Assembly: GCF_004167665.1 (NCBI RefSeq)
Contig: NZ_SEWE01000047.1
Location: 1 to 33,977, forward strand
DNA: 33,977 nucleotides
Origin: Hymenobacter persicinus
GTDB lineage: Bacteria > Bacteroidota > Bacteroidia > Cytophagales > Hymenobacteraceae
Direction: 5' to 3'
The notes beneath the pieces were generated by a model. That model was not told the origin of the DNA and did not search any database. It was given only the letters and a program-made list of their open reading frames with translations. A program made the position numbers and the translations under genes. Below, piece after piece: positions 24,972 to 33,538 of the stretch (its first letter is position 1; each line of letters starts with the position of its first letter).

Positions 24972-27017
24972 ATGCTTACACCTGTACTCCGCCGCCTGCT
25001 GGCGGTGGCTGTGGTGAGCGGTGCCGCGCTGGCACCCGCTTTCGGCCAAGCCAGCCCCATTAAATTCGGCAAAATCGATGAGCGGGACCTGACCGCCGCC
25101 AACTTCGCCGGCGACAGCGCCGCCGAGGCCATCGTGCTCTGCGACTTCGGCCGCTCCCGCTTCGAATACATCGACAACGACTTCCAGGTGATTTTTGAGC
25201 GGGTAACGCGCATTAAGATTCTGAAAAAGTCGGGCTACGACTGGGCCACGGTGAAAGTGCCGCTCTACCACAAGGAGCGCCGGGAGGAAAAGATGACCTC
25301 CCTGAAGGGCTTCACCTACAACCTCGTCAACGGGCAGGTGGTGAAAGACAAGCTGGCCTCCGAATCCACGTTCCGCGAGGAAGCCAGCCCCAATGTGACG
25401 GTGCGCAAGTTTACGCTGCCTAACGTGCACGAGGGCTCGGTTATCGAATACACTTACACCATCTCGTCGGACTTCCTGTTCAACTTCCAGGACTGGCAGT
25501 TCCAGAACTCGATTCCGGTGCGCTGGAGCGAGTACCAGGCCGTTATTCCGAAGTACTTCGACTACAAGATGTTCATGCAGGGCTACGAGCCCCTGGCCAT
25601 CAACGAGCACACGGAAGGCTCCACGCAGTTTACCCTGAAGCAGAACGGCGGCTTTACCAGCGGCGGCGTCAACCACGTGGCTACCACGGCCGAGACGATT
25701 CCGGTGACGACCAAGGTGCACCGCTGGGTGATGAAGGACGTGCCCAGCCTGGGCGAAGAGCCCTACATGACCTCGGCCCGCGACTACGTGGCCCGTATCG
25801 ACTTCGAACTGGCCGGCATGCAGTGGGACGGGCAGCCTTACAAGCCTCTGGCCGATACCTGGACCAAGATTGACCAGGAACTGCTCGACGACGAGAACTT
25901 CGGTATGCAGCTCAAGCGCGGCGGCTTTTTGAAGGAGCAGCTGGCCTCGATTATGACCAAGGAAACCGACTTGGCTGCCCGCGTGGCCGCCGTGCACGCG
26001 CTGGTGCGCAAATCGGTGAAGTACAACGGCACCGACCACTACTACACCTCGGGCTCCTTGCGCCGCACATTCGACCAGCACAGCGGCACTGCCGGCGACG
26101 TGAACCTGCTGCTGATTGCGGCCCTGCGCGAGGCCGGCATCACGGCCAACCCCGTGCTGCTCAGCACCCGGGACCACGGCGCCGTGAACCCCACCTTCCC
26201 CCTGCTCTCCCGCTTCAACTACGTAGTGGCCCACGTGGCCCTGCCCGACGACAAGGAGATGCTCGTGGATGCCACCGAGGAGCTGCTGCCCTGCGGCACG
26301 CTGCCCCAGCGCTGCCTGAGCCACGCCGGCCGCCTGGTAATGCCCAACGTGCAGGAGTCGCGCTGGATTGACCTCAAGCCAACCCAGCGCTTTATGGAGT
26401 ACCGCCAGGTGCAGCTCACCGTCGACGACAAGGGTGGCTACACCGGCAAGGTGCACCAGGAGCACAGCGGCTACTCGGCCCACTTCGAGCGCGAAAAGCT
26501 GCAGAAGATTGGGGAGAAAAAGTACATCGAAACCCTGGCCGGGGAACACGAGGGCTGGAACATTCCCAAGTTTGCCTTCAAGGAGCGTGACCTGCTCCAG
26601 CGCCCTCTCACCCTCGACTACGAGTTTGCCTCGGCCGGCGGCGACGCCTCGGCCGCCACGATTTACCTGAACCCGCTCCGGCAGTTCGGCGACGAGAAGA
26701 ACCCCTTCCGCCGCGAAGACCGCCGCTTCCCCGTCGATTTCGGCGCCCCCGTGGATGAGACGGTGATGATGACCATCAACCTGCCCGCGGGCTACGTGGC
26801 CGAGGAGCTGCCCAAGTCGGCAGTGGTGGAGCTGCCCGAGGAAGGTGGCCGCTACATGTTCACCGTGGTGCCCGGCCCGACTGCTATCCAGATTGTGAGC
26901 CGCATGAATCTGCGCAAGCCGTCCTACTCGGCCGAGGAGTACGTGCACCTGCGCGAGTTCTACAACCTGCTGCTGGCCAAGCAGGCCGAGAAAATTGTGC
27001 TGAAGAAGAAGTCATGA
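24972..27017 (+). CDS. DUF3857/transglutaminase-like exported protein, paralogue 2
   Basis: 681 residues from the ATG at 24972, which opens a signal peptide (MLTPVLRRLLAVAVVSGAALA). It has the same domain order as its upstream neighbour: DUF3857 (about 45-250) and a transglutaminase-fold domain. At the catalytic-cysteine site it has GDVN (V377), so the fold is retained without the nucleophile. The tail KPSYSAEEYVHLREFYN is intact, unlike in paralogue 1. DNA tracts of high identity are shared with it (for example 23291-23330 and 25511-25550 differ at one base in 40). Its stop overlaps the third gene's ATG by four bases (ATGA). Function unknown; family members are exported or periplasmic in Bacteroidota. 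Confidence 0.92.
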   Translation: MLTPVLRRLLAVAVVSGAALAPAFGQASPIKFGKIDERDLTAANFAGDSAAEAIVLCDFGRSRFEYIDNDFQVIFERVTRIKILKKSGYDWATVKVPLYHKERREEKMTSLKGFTYNLVNGQVVKDKLASESTFREEASPNVTVRKFTLPNVHEGSVIEYTYTISSDFLFNFQDWQFQNSIPVRWSEYQAVIPKYFDYKMFMQGYEPLAINEHTEGSTQFTLKQNGGFTSGGVNHVATTAETIPVTTKVHRWVMKDVPSLGEEPYMTSARDYVARIDFELAGMQWDGQPYKPLADTWTKIDQELLDDENFGMQLKRGGFLKEQLASIMTKETDLAARVAAVHALVRKSVKYNGTDHYYTSGSLRRTFDQHSGTAGDVNLLLIAALREAGITANPVLLSTRDHGAVNPTFPLLSRFNYVVAHVALPDDKEMLVDATEELLPCGTLPQRCLSHAGRLVMPNVQESRWIDLKPTQRFMEYRQVQLTVDDKGGYTGKVHQEHSGYSAHFEREKLQKIGEKKYIETLAGEHEGWNIPKFAFKERDLLQRPLTLDYEFASAGGDASAATIYLNPLRQFGDEKNPFRREDRRFPVDFGAPVDETVMMTINLPAGYVAEELPKSAVVELPEEGGRYMFTVVPGPTAIQIVSRMNLRKPSYSAEEYVHLREFYNLLLAKQAEKIVLKKKS

Positions 27018-28948
27018 GACGCCTTGCTCTGGTCTTCCTGCTGCTGACGGCGGCCCGCCTGGTGCAGGCGGGCGGCGTGGTGCCCAAATTCCCGGTGGCG
27101 GCCATTGCGGCCCCGCTGCGCGAAAACGCCCACGCCGTGATGCGCCTGCACGACGAAACCATGCAGGTGAAGTCGGTGGGGCGCACCATCTCGACCGTAC
27201 ACCGCGTCACCACGATTTTCGACGAGGCCGGGGCCCACTGGGCTTCCGAAACGGTGTACTACGACGAGTTTACCAGCGTGAGCTACCTGCGGGGCGTTAT
27301 TTACAACGAGGCCGGCCAGGGCGTGCGCCAGCTCCGCGCCTCCGACGTGCACGACCGCAGCCTCTCCGACGGTTTCAGCCTGGCCTCGTCGGGCCGGGGC
27401 AAGACCGTGGACCTGCAGCAGCCCACCTACCCCTACACGGTGGAGTTTGAGTACGAGGTGGTGTCCAACAACCCGCTGTTCTACTCCTCGTGGTACCCGC
27501 AGCCCGCCGAGCAGCTGGCCGTGGAGCAATCCTCGTTCCGGGTCGTGACGCCCGTGGAGCTACCCCTGCGCTTTCAGGAGCGCCACCTGCCCGCCGGCGT
27601 ATCGCTGGTGCGCAGCAAGGTGGGGCCGTTCGATGCCTACTTCTGGGAGGTGCAAAACCTGCCGGCCGTGGAAGACGAGCCCGACAGCCCGCCGGTATCA
27701 GAATACACGCCCGCGGTGCTCACGGCGCCCACTAGCTTCGAAGTGCAGGGCCACGCCGGGTCCCTGACCTCGTGGCAGGGCCTGGGCCAGTGGAGCTACG
27801 ACCTCAACGCGGGCCGCGACGTGCTGCCCGACGCGCTGAAGGCCCGGGTGGCGGCGCTGGTGCAGGGCGAAACTGACGAGCGGGCCCGCATCCGCAAGGT
27901 TTATGAGTTCTTGCAGGCCAACACCCGCTACATTTCCATTCAGCTCGGCATCGGGGGCTGGCAGACGTTTCCGGCGGCCTCGGTGGCCGGCAACGGCTAC
28001 GGCGACTGCAAGGCCCTGACCAACTACTGCATGGCCCTGCTCAAGGCCGCCGACGTGACGGCCTACTGCGCCCTGGTTCGGGCCGATGAGCCCGACATCC
28101 GGACGGAGTTTCCCAGCAGCCAGTTCAATCACGTGGTGCTCTGCGTGCCCCTGACCCGGGCCGCCCGCCCCGATACGGTGTGGCTGGAGTGCACGAGTCA
28201 GACCAATCCGTTCAACTACATGGGCAGCTTCACGGGCAACCGCCACGCCCTACTCGTGACGCCCGAAGGGGGCAAGCTGGTGCGCACGCCCAGCTACGGG
28301 GCCACCGACAACCGCCTGGCCCGCCTTTCCGACGTGTACCTCGACGCCCAGGGCAGCGCCACGGCCAGCATCCGCGCCCGCCTCACGGGTATGGAGCAGG
28401 AACGCCTCAGTTCCATCCTACACGGGTTGTCGGCCACGGAGCAGAAGCAGCGCATCGGCGACGGATTGCCGGTGGCCAATTTCAGCATCACCAAGCTCAC
28501 CCTGACGCCCGACAACCGCGCCGCCATGCCGGCCCTGGTGCAGATCCTGAACCTGACCCTGCCCAACCTGGCGGCGGCCAGCGGCAAGCGCGTGTTTCTG
28601 ACCCCCAACCTGCTCAGCCGCCTGCCCTCGCTGCCGGCGGCGGTGGGTGAGCGGCAAACCGACATTTGGCTGGCCCGCGCCTTTTCCCACGCCGATACGG
28701 TCCGGATTCACCTGCCGGCCACGCTCAAGCCCGAAAGCTTGCCCGCGCCCGTGAAGCTCACCACCGCTTTCGGCACTTACTCCAGCCAGGTGCAAACCCT
28801 GCCCGACGGCACGCTGCAGTACATCCGCCAGCTGACCATGCCCCGCACCCGCTTTTCGCGCACCGATTACCCGGCCTACGTGGAGTTCCGCCGCAAGATC
28901 AGCTCTGCCGACAAGGTGCAGCTGGTTCTGCTCAAAACGGACAGTTAG
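27014..28948 (+). CDS. DUF3857 and transglutaminase-core protein with intact cysteine
   Basis: 644 residues from the ATG at 27014, overlapping the previous stop as ATGA. Signal peptide MRRLALVFLLLTAARLVQA. DUF3857 spans about 35-250 (VHRVTTIFDEAGAHW, ASDVHDRSLSDGFS, YTVEFEYEV). The transglutaminase core has GYGDCKALTNYCMALLKA with the nucleophile at C332, a histidine in SQFNHVV (H373), and WLECTSQ where the canonical acid is aspartate (here E392). Glutamate there seems usual in Bacteroidota members, from memory. It is diverged from the two genes before it and likely the only catalytically able member of the trio. The substrate is unknown: cysteine protease, transglutaminase or cell-wall roles are all possible. 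A strong terminator follows. Confidence 0.92.
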   Translation: MRRLALVFLLLTAARLVQAGGVVPKFPVAAIAAPLRENAHAVMRLHDETMQVKSVGRTISTVHRVTTIFDEAGAHWASETVYYDEFTSVSYLRGVIYNEAGQGVRQLRASDVHDRSLSDGFSLASSGRGKTVDLQQPTYPYTVEFEYEVVSNNPLFYSSWYPQPAEQLAVEQSSFRVVTPVELPLRFQERHLPAGVSLVRSKVGPFDAYFWEVQNLPAVEDEPDSPPVSEYTPAVLTAPTSFEVQGHAGSLTSWQGLGQWSYDLNAGRDVLPDALKARVAALVQGETDERARIRKVYEFLQANTRYISIQLGIGGWQTFPAASVAGNGYGDCKALTNYCMALLKAADVTAYCALVRADEPDIRTEFPSSQFNHVVLCVPLTRAARPDTVWLECTSQTNPFNYMGSFTGNRHALLVTPEGGKLVRTPSYGATDNRLARLSDVYLDAQGSATASIRARLTGMEQERLSSILHGLSATEQKQRIGDGLPVANFSITKLTLTPDNRAAMPALVQILNLTLPNLAAASGKRVFLTPNLLSRLPSLPAAVGERQTDIWLARAFSHADTVRIHLPATLKPESLPAPVKLTTAFGTYSSQVQTLPDGTLQYIRQLTMPRTRFSRTDYPAYVEFRRKISSADKVQLVLLKTDS

Positions 28949-28985
28949 CCGACCGCCGCGCGTGGTCCCGTTTCACTTTTGCTTT

Positions 28986-29019
28986 CGGCCTTCCGGTATT
29001 TCCGGAAGGCCGTTTTTTT
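28986..29019 (+). terminator. Strong rho-independent terminator of the DUF3857 cluster
   Basis: A perfect 11-bp stem, CGGCCTTCCGG (28986-28996) with CCGGAAGGCCG (29002-29012), loop TATTT, followed by seven T. It starts 37 bases after the stop of the third DUF3857 gene. Confidence 0.95.
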
Positions 29020-29131
29020 GTGGTCAGCCCAAGCGAGCAAGCCACGTCTCGCCGTGCGGGCAAGTTTGGCGGGATTATCGCATCTTCCGGTCCGGCGCAG
29101 TCACCTCCGGCGGCGCGGTTGCTTTTGTGAA

Positions 29132-29695
29132 ATGTCTCCTTTCCTGCTGAGCTTCTTTCTGCTGGCTGGCCTACGGCCCCCTACCGCAACACCGGCTGCC
29201 CATCCTTCCGGCAGCCTCGCCACGGCTACTCCCGTCGACTTCTGGCGGGAGCTGCCCACGACCCAGGCCCGTCGCTTGGGCAAGGCGCGGCTGACTCCCA
29301 CCCGCTACCGCGTGTTTGCCCTCGATCTGGCGGGCTTGCGGCGGACGCTGGCACCGGCCACGGCGGACTCCGGCCCCGACCTGCTGCTGCCCCTGCCCGA
29401 TGGCTCACGGCAGCTCTACCACCTGCGCGCCAGCACTACCATGGCTCCCGAGCTGGCCGCCCGCTACCCCACTCTGCGCACCTACGCGGGACAGTCAGCA
29501 ACGGCGCCGGCCGACTACGTGCGGCTGGAAGTCACCTCGACCGGCCTGCACGCGCTGCTGGTGCGGGCGGGGCGCACGCTGCTCATCGAGCCCTACCGCG
29601 CCGGCGACACCCAGCATTATATCTGTTTCGATAAGGCGGCCCTGCCGGCGGGCAGCAAGCCGGCTTTTGAAATTCCGGGCGGGCCGCAGCGCTGA
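29132..29695 (+). CDS. Stand-alone secreted homologue of a metalloprotease propeptide
   Basis: 187 residues from the ATG at 29132, with a signal-like N-terminus (MSPFLLSFFLLAGLRPPTA). Residues about 59-172 align with residues about 58-180 of the metalloprotease encoded 123 bases downstream: both have LPLPDG, ELAARYP, a TYA after it, and GDT-x-HY-xx-FDK. These residues fall in the N-terminal prodomain of the protease and include nothing of its catalytic domain. The protein then ends (EIPGGPQR). It could act as a free inhibitor or folding helper for the protease, or be the remnant of a duplicated gene. The frame also reaches upstream to 28979, but that part overlaps the terminator and has no signal peptide. 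It has no neighbour other than the protease. Confidence 0.8.
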   Translation: MSPFLLSFFLLAGLRPPTATPAAHPSGSLATATPVDFWRELPTTQARRLGKARLTPTRYRVFALDLAGLRRTLAPATADSGPDLLLPLPDGSRQLYHLRASTTMAPELAARYPTLRTYAGQSATAPADYVRLEVTSTGLHALLVRAGRTLLIEPYRAGDTQHYICFDKAALPAGSKPAFEIPGGPQR

Positions 29696-29743
29696 GCGGG
29701 CAGGAGAAATTTGAAAAGCTAGTGCGTTGAAACCACTACTGGT

Positions 29744-29761
29744 TAGGGGAAAAAACCCCTA
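29744..29761. promoter_or_regulatory. Inverted repeat upstream of the metalloprotease gene
   Basis: TAGGGG (29744-29749), six A, CCCCTA (29756-29761), in the 123-base gap between the propeptide gene and the protease. It lies 57 bases upstream of the protease ATG. It could be an operator or a leader hairpin. No T-run follows, so it is not a terminator. Confidence 0.4.
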
Positions 29762-29818
29762 TATTAGGCCCTTCAATCTCAACGGCTTTTCACCTAATTT
29801 TTCTCTTACCACCCTTTT

Positions 29819-32800
29819 ATGGTTTCAACCTTTACAAAAGCGTTGCGCACCTGGCAACCGGCCCTGCTGGGCGGTCTGTTGTTCGCAGCGGCTGGGGCGC
29901 CGCACAGTGCATCGGCCCAACGTGTCCTATGGGCTGACGATGCCCAAACTGCCGCCGCCAGCCGTCAGAGCATGGCCCGCCTGCGTCAGTACCGCCCGGT
30001 TACGGTGCAGCTGAGCGCCATGCGCAGCACCCTGGCCCAGGCTCCGGCCGAGCAGGGTGCCGGCGCCCGCAATTCCTCCACGGTCGTTTCGCTGCCCTTG
30101 CCCGACGGTACCTCGCAGCGCTTCCGCGTGGTGGAAGTACCGGTGATGAGCGCCGAGCTGGCCGCCCGTTACCCGATGATCAAAACCTACGCGGCCCAGG
30201 GCATCGACAACCCCGCCGCCACGGCCCGTCTTGACGTGACGCCCGCGGGTTTCCACGCCATGATTTCGCTGTCGGATCGCACGGTGTACATCGACCCGGC
30301 CGCTAACGGCGACACCGAGCACTACAACGTGTTCGACAAGCAGGCCATGGTGCAGAAAGGCTTCGTGTGCTTGAACACGGATGCTCAGGAAGTGAACGTG
30401 CCCCAGGCTTCCGCTTTCCAGCGCGTGCCAAACGGTACCCAGCTGCGCACCTACCGCCTGGCCCTGGCCTGCACCGGGGAGTATGCCGTGGCCGTGTGCG
30501 CCCCCGCTACGCCTACCAAGGAACTGACGCTGGCCAAGATGGTCACGTCGGTGAACCGCGTGGATGGCGTGTACGAGAAGGAAGTGGCCGTGCGCCTGGT
30601 ACTGATTGCCAACAACGACCAGCTGATTTACCTCAGCGGCAGCTCCGACCCCTACACCAACAACGACGGCTCGACGATGCTCGGCCAGAACATTTCGACG
30701 GTTAACTCCATCATCGGCGCGGCCAACTACGACATCGGCCACGTGTTCAGCACCGGCGGCGGCGGCGTAGCCTACAAGCCTTCGGTGTGCCTGAGCAACA
30801 AGGCCGGCGGCGTAACCGGCCTGCCCCAGCCCGTGGGTGATGCCTTCGACATCGACTTCGTAGCCCACGAAATGGGCCACCAGTTCGGCGGCGACCATAC
30901 CTTCAACAGCAACACCGGCAACTGCGCCGGCGGCAACCGCGCGGCCACTTCGGCCTACGAGCCCGGCTCCGGCGTTTCCATCATGGCCTACGCCGGTATC
31001 TGCGCCCCCCAGGACCTGGACCCGCACAGCATTCCGTATTTCCACTCCCGCAGCTTCGACCAGATTGTGGCCCACATCACCGGCGCCGGCAACTGCGGCG
31101 TGGTGACGAACACCAACAACAACGCGCCAGTGGTTAACGCCGGGGCCAACTACGTTATTCCGTTCAAGACGCCCTTCACCCTGACCGGCTCGGCCACGGA
31201 CCCCAACAACGACGCGCTGACCTACTCGTGGGAGCAGTACAACCTCGGGCCGACCGGTGACCCCCGCACGCCCACCGGCGACGCGGCCATTTTCCGGATG
31301 TTTGCCCCTACCGTGTCGCCCTCGCGCACGTTCCCCAAGATCTACAACCTGATTACCAACACCGACACCATCGGGGAGCAGCTGCCGACGTACGCCCGCA
31401 AGCTGATCTTCCGCCTCGTGGCCCGCGACAACCGCGTCAACGGCGGCGGCGTGGATTACGACTCGATGAACGTAGCCGTGGTTTCGACGGCCGGTCCGTT
31501 CCTGGTAACCTACCCCAACACGTCGGGCGCCAACATTTCCTGGCTGGCCGGCACGCCCCAGGAAGTAAGCTGGGACGTGGCCAACACGACGGCGGCCCCC
31601 ATCAACGCGGCTAACGTAGACATTCTGCTCTCCACCGACGGCGGCCGGACCTACCCTACCACGTTGCTGGCCGGTACGCCCAACGACGGCTCGCAGGTCC
31701 TGACCCTGCCCGCTTCGCTGGCTTCCACGTCGACGGCCCGCATCAAGGTGCAGGCTTCGGGCAACGTGTTCTTCGACATCTCGAACCAAAACTTCGCCAT
31801 CCGCGCCGTTACGGCTCCCACGTTCTTCCTGACCCGCACTGCTACGGCTATTCCAACAGTTTGCCCCGGCAACTCCGCCACCTTCGACGTGTCGGTAGGC
31901 CAGCTGCAGGGTTTCTCGGGCGCCGTGACTTTGTCGGCGGCCAACCTGCCTACCGGCCTGACGGTTTCCTACGCTACCTCGACCGTTAACCCCGGTGCTA
32001 CCACCCAGGCCACGATTACGGCTTCCTCGGCCGTGGCTTCGGGCAACTACATCATCAACCTGGTCGGGACTAGCGGCAGCGTAAGCCAGGCCCAGCCCGT
32101 GCAGGTTGTAGTACGTCAGGCAGCTACTGCCACGGCCGTACCAACCGCTCCAACGGGTGCCGGCCGCACGTCCCTGCGTCCGCGCTTCACCTGGAACGCC
32201 GTACCAAACGCAGCTTCGTACGAAGTGCAAATTGCTACCACGGCCGACTTCACGACCATCGTGCAGACCCAGGCCAACATCACCGGTACGACCTACACTC
32301 CTTCGACTGCTCTGACGGCCAACACGGCTTACTTCTGGCGCGTGCGGGCCGTTAGCCCCTGCGGCTCGGCTCCATTCTCGGCCGCCACAGCTTTCCAGAC
32401 CGGCGTACAGGCCTGCACCACGATTGTGGCCACCCAGGTACCCCGCGTGATTCTGCCAAGCGCCAACACTACCGTTACCTCGGTTATCAACGTGGCCAAC
32501 ACGGAGCGCGTGTCGGACGTGCGGATTCGCAACCTGAACATCACCCACCCGAACGTGGGTGAGCTGGAAATTACGCTCACCAACCCCGCCGGCCGGAGCG
32601 CCGTGCTGGTGTCGCGCGCCTGCGCCGGTACCAACGACATCAGCCTGAGCTTCGATGACGCGGCTACGGCCGCCCTGACCTGCCCCCTCACCGGTGGCCG
32701 CACCGTGAAGCCAATCAGTCCCCTGGCAGCGCTGCTCAATGACCCGGCCAACGGCAACTGGACGCTGAGCATCAACGACAACGCGGCCGGCAACGGCGGC

Positions 32801-33394
32801 ACGCTCACCGGCTGGAGCCTGGAGCTGTGCACGGTAGGTGACGTACCAGCGGCCCCATCGTCGCTGACCATCATCCCCGGCACGTTCTCGAGCGGCGGCA
32901 ACGAAAACCTGCTCGTGTGGCTCGACAACTCGGGCAACGAGACCAGCTTCGAGGTAGAGCGTTCCTTCAACACGAACACCAACTTCCAGCGGGTAACGAC
33001 CACGGCCGCCAACGAGGCCAACGCCGTCGACCGGGTAACGGCCAGCGGCCGCTACTACTACCGCGTGCGGGCCTGCAACAGCATCGGCTGCTCGGCCTAC
33101 ACCACCGAAGCTACCGTACTGGGCAACCGCAACGAGCAGCTGCTGAAAGGCATTGCCGTGTATCCAAACCCGAGCTCGGGTATCTTCAAGGTCAACGTTG
33201 ACAACGGGCAGCAGGGCAACATCACCCTGCGCGTAACCGACGCCCTGGGCCGCGTAGTGGCTACCGAAACCCTGGTGAAGGGTGCCGCCGCCCTGCAGCA
33301 CCAGCTTGACCTGAGCAAGCTCAGCACCGGCGTTTATCAGCTCCACCTCGACCTGCCCAACGGCACGGCCGTAACGCGCCTGATGAAGCAATAA
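29819..33394 (+). CDS. Secreted reprolysin-like zinc metalloprotease with P domain and T9SS sorting domain
   Basis: 1191 residues. Signal peptide to about residue 33 (ending ASAQ), then a propeptide (about 50-190). The catalytic domain carries the zinc site HEMGHQFGGDH (H350, H354, H360 with E351 as base) and a Met-turn SIMAY (M389), as in metzincins of the M12B/reprolysin-like type. Then a PKD/cadherin-like segment (about 433-530), further beta modules, an FN3 domain (about 775-865), a proprotein-convertase P-like domain (about 876-1006), a second FN3 (about 1012-1100), and a type A T9SS sorting domain (about 1107-1191; YPNPSSGIFKVNV, DALGRVVA, LSTGVYQLHL). Expected to be secreted across the outer membrane by T9SS and activated by loss of the propeptide. 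The start is the ATG at 29819. All catalytic residues are present. Confidence 0.95.
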   Translation: MVSTFTKALRTWQPALLGGLLFAAAGAPHSASAQRVLWADDAQTAAASRQSMARLRQYRPVTVQLSAMRSTLAQAPAEQGAGARNSSTVVSLPLPDGTSQRFRVVEVPVMSAELAARYPMIKTYAAQGIDNPAATARLDVTPAGFHAMISLSDRTVYIDPAANGDTEHYNVFDKQAMVQKGFVCLNTDAQEVNVPQASAFQRVPNGTQLRTYRLALACTGEYAVAVCAPATPTKELTLAKMVTSVNRVDGVYEKEVAVRLVLIANNDQLIYLSGSSDPYTNNDGSTMLGQNISTVNSIIGAANYDIGHVFSTGGGGVAYKPSVCLSNKAGGVTGLPQPVGDAFDIDFVAHEMGHQFGGDHTFNSNTGNCAGGNRAATSAYEPGSGVSIMAYAGICAPQDLDPHSIPYFHSRSFDQIVAHITGAGNCGVVTNTNNNAPVVNAGANYVIPFKTPFTLTGSATDPNNDALTYSWEQYNLGPTGDPRTPTGDAAIFRMFAPTVSPSRTFPKIYNLITNTDTIGEQLPTYARKLIFRLVARDNRVNGGGVDYDSMNVAVVSTAGPFLVTYPNTSGANISWLAGTPQEVSWDVANTTAAPINAANVDILLSTDGGRTYPTTLLAGTPNDGSQVLTLPASLASTSTARIKVQASGNVFFDISNQNFAIRAVTAPTFFLTRTATAIPTVCPGNSATFDVSVGQLQGFSGAVTLSAANLPTGLTVSYATSTVNPGATTQATITASSAVASGNYIINLVGTSGSVSQAQPVQVVVRQAATATAVPTAPTGAGRTSLRPRFTWNAVPNAASYEVQIATTADFTTIVQTQANITGTTYTPSTALTANTAYFWRVRAVSPCGSAPFSAATAFQTGVQACTTIVATQVPRVILPSANTTVTSVINVANTERVSDVRIRNLNITHPNVGELEITLTNPAGRSAVLVSRACAGTNDISLSFDDAATAALTCPLTGGRTVKPISPLAALLNDPANGNWTLSINDNAAGNGGTLTGWSLELCTVGDVPAAPSSLTIIPGTFSSGGNENLLVWLDNSGNETSFEVERSFNTNTNFQRVTTTAANEANAVDRVTASGRYYYRVRACNSIGCSAYTTEATVLGNRNEQLLKGIAVYPNPSSGIFKVNVDNGQQGNITLRVTDALGRVVATETLVKGAAALQHQLDLSKLSTGVYQLHLDLPNGTAVTRLMKQ

Positions 33395-33415
33395 GCAACT
33401 TGTTTGCTTACGCCT

Positions 33416-33452
33416 AAAAAAGGGCGGCTCCCGCGGGAGTCGCCCTTTTTTT
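33416..33452. terminator. Bidirectional terminator between convergent genes
   Basis: Six A (33416-33421), a stem GGGCGGCTCCC / GGGAGTCGCCC (33422-33432 and 33435-33445, one G-T wobble), then seven T (33446-33452). It lies 21 bases after the protease stop. The A-run on the left makes it usable for the minus-strand gene as well. Confidence 0.92.
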
Positions 33453-33538
33453 GTGGTCGTTGGCCAAGCCGAGCAACTGGTCTGCCGCCCTGGTAGACTG
33501 TAGCCCACGCGGGCAGTTGGGGCAGTGTAGGTAAGGAC

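Noticed and set aside
24957..26948. 663-codon open frame on the minus strand over DUF3857 paralogue 2
   Set aside because: Shadow frame, His/Val/Gly-rich, with no family likeness. The plus-strand protein aligns with its neighbour along its full length.
29927..33508. 1193-codon open frame on the minus strand over the metalloprotease
   Set aside because: Antisense shadow of a gene with clear catalytic and sorting motifs. It has no signal or domain and runs across a terminator.
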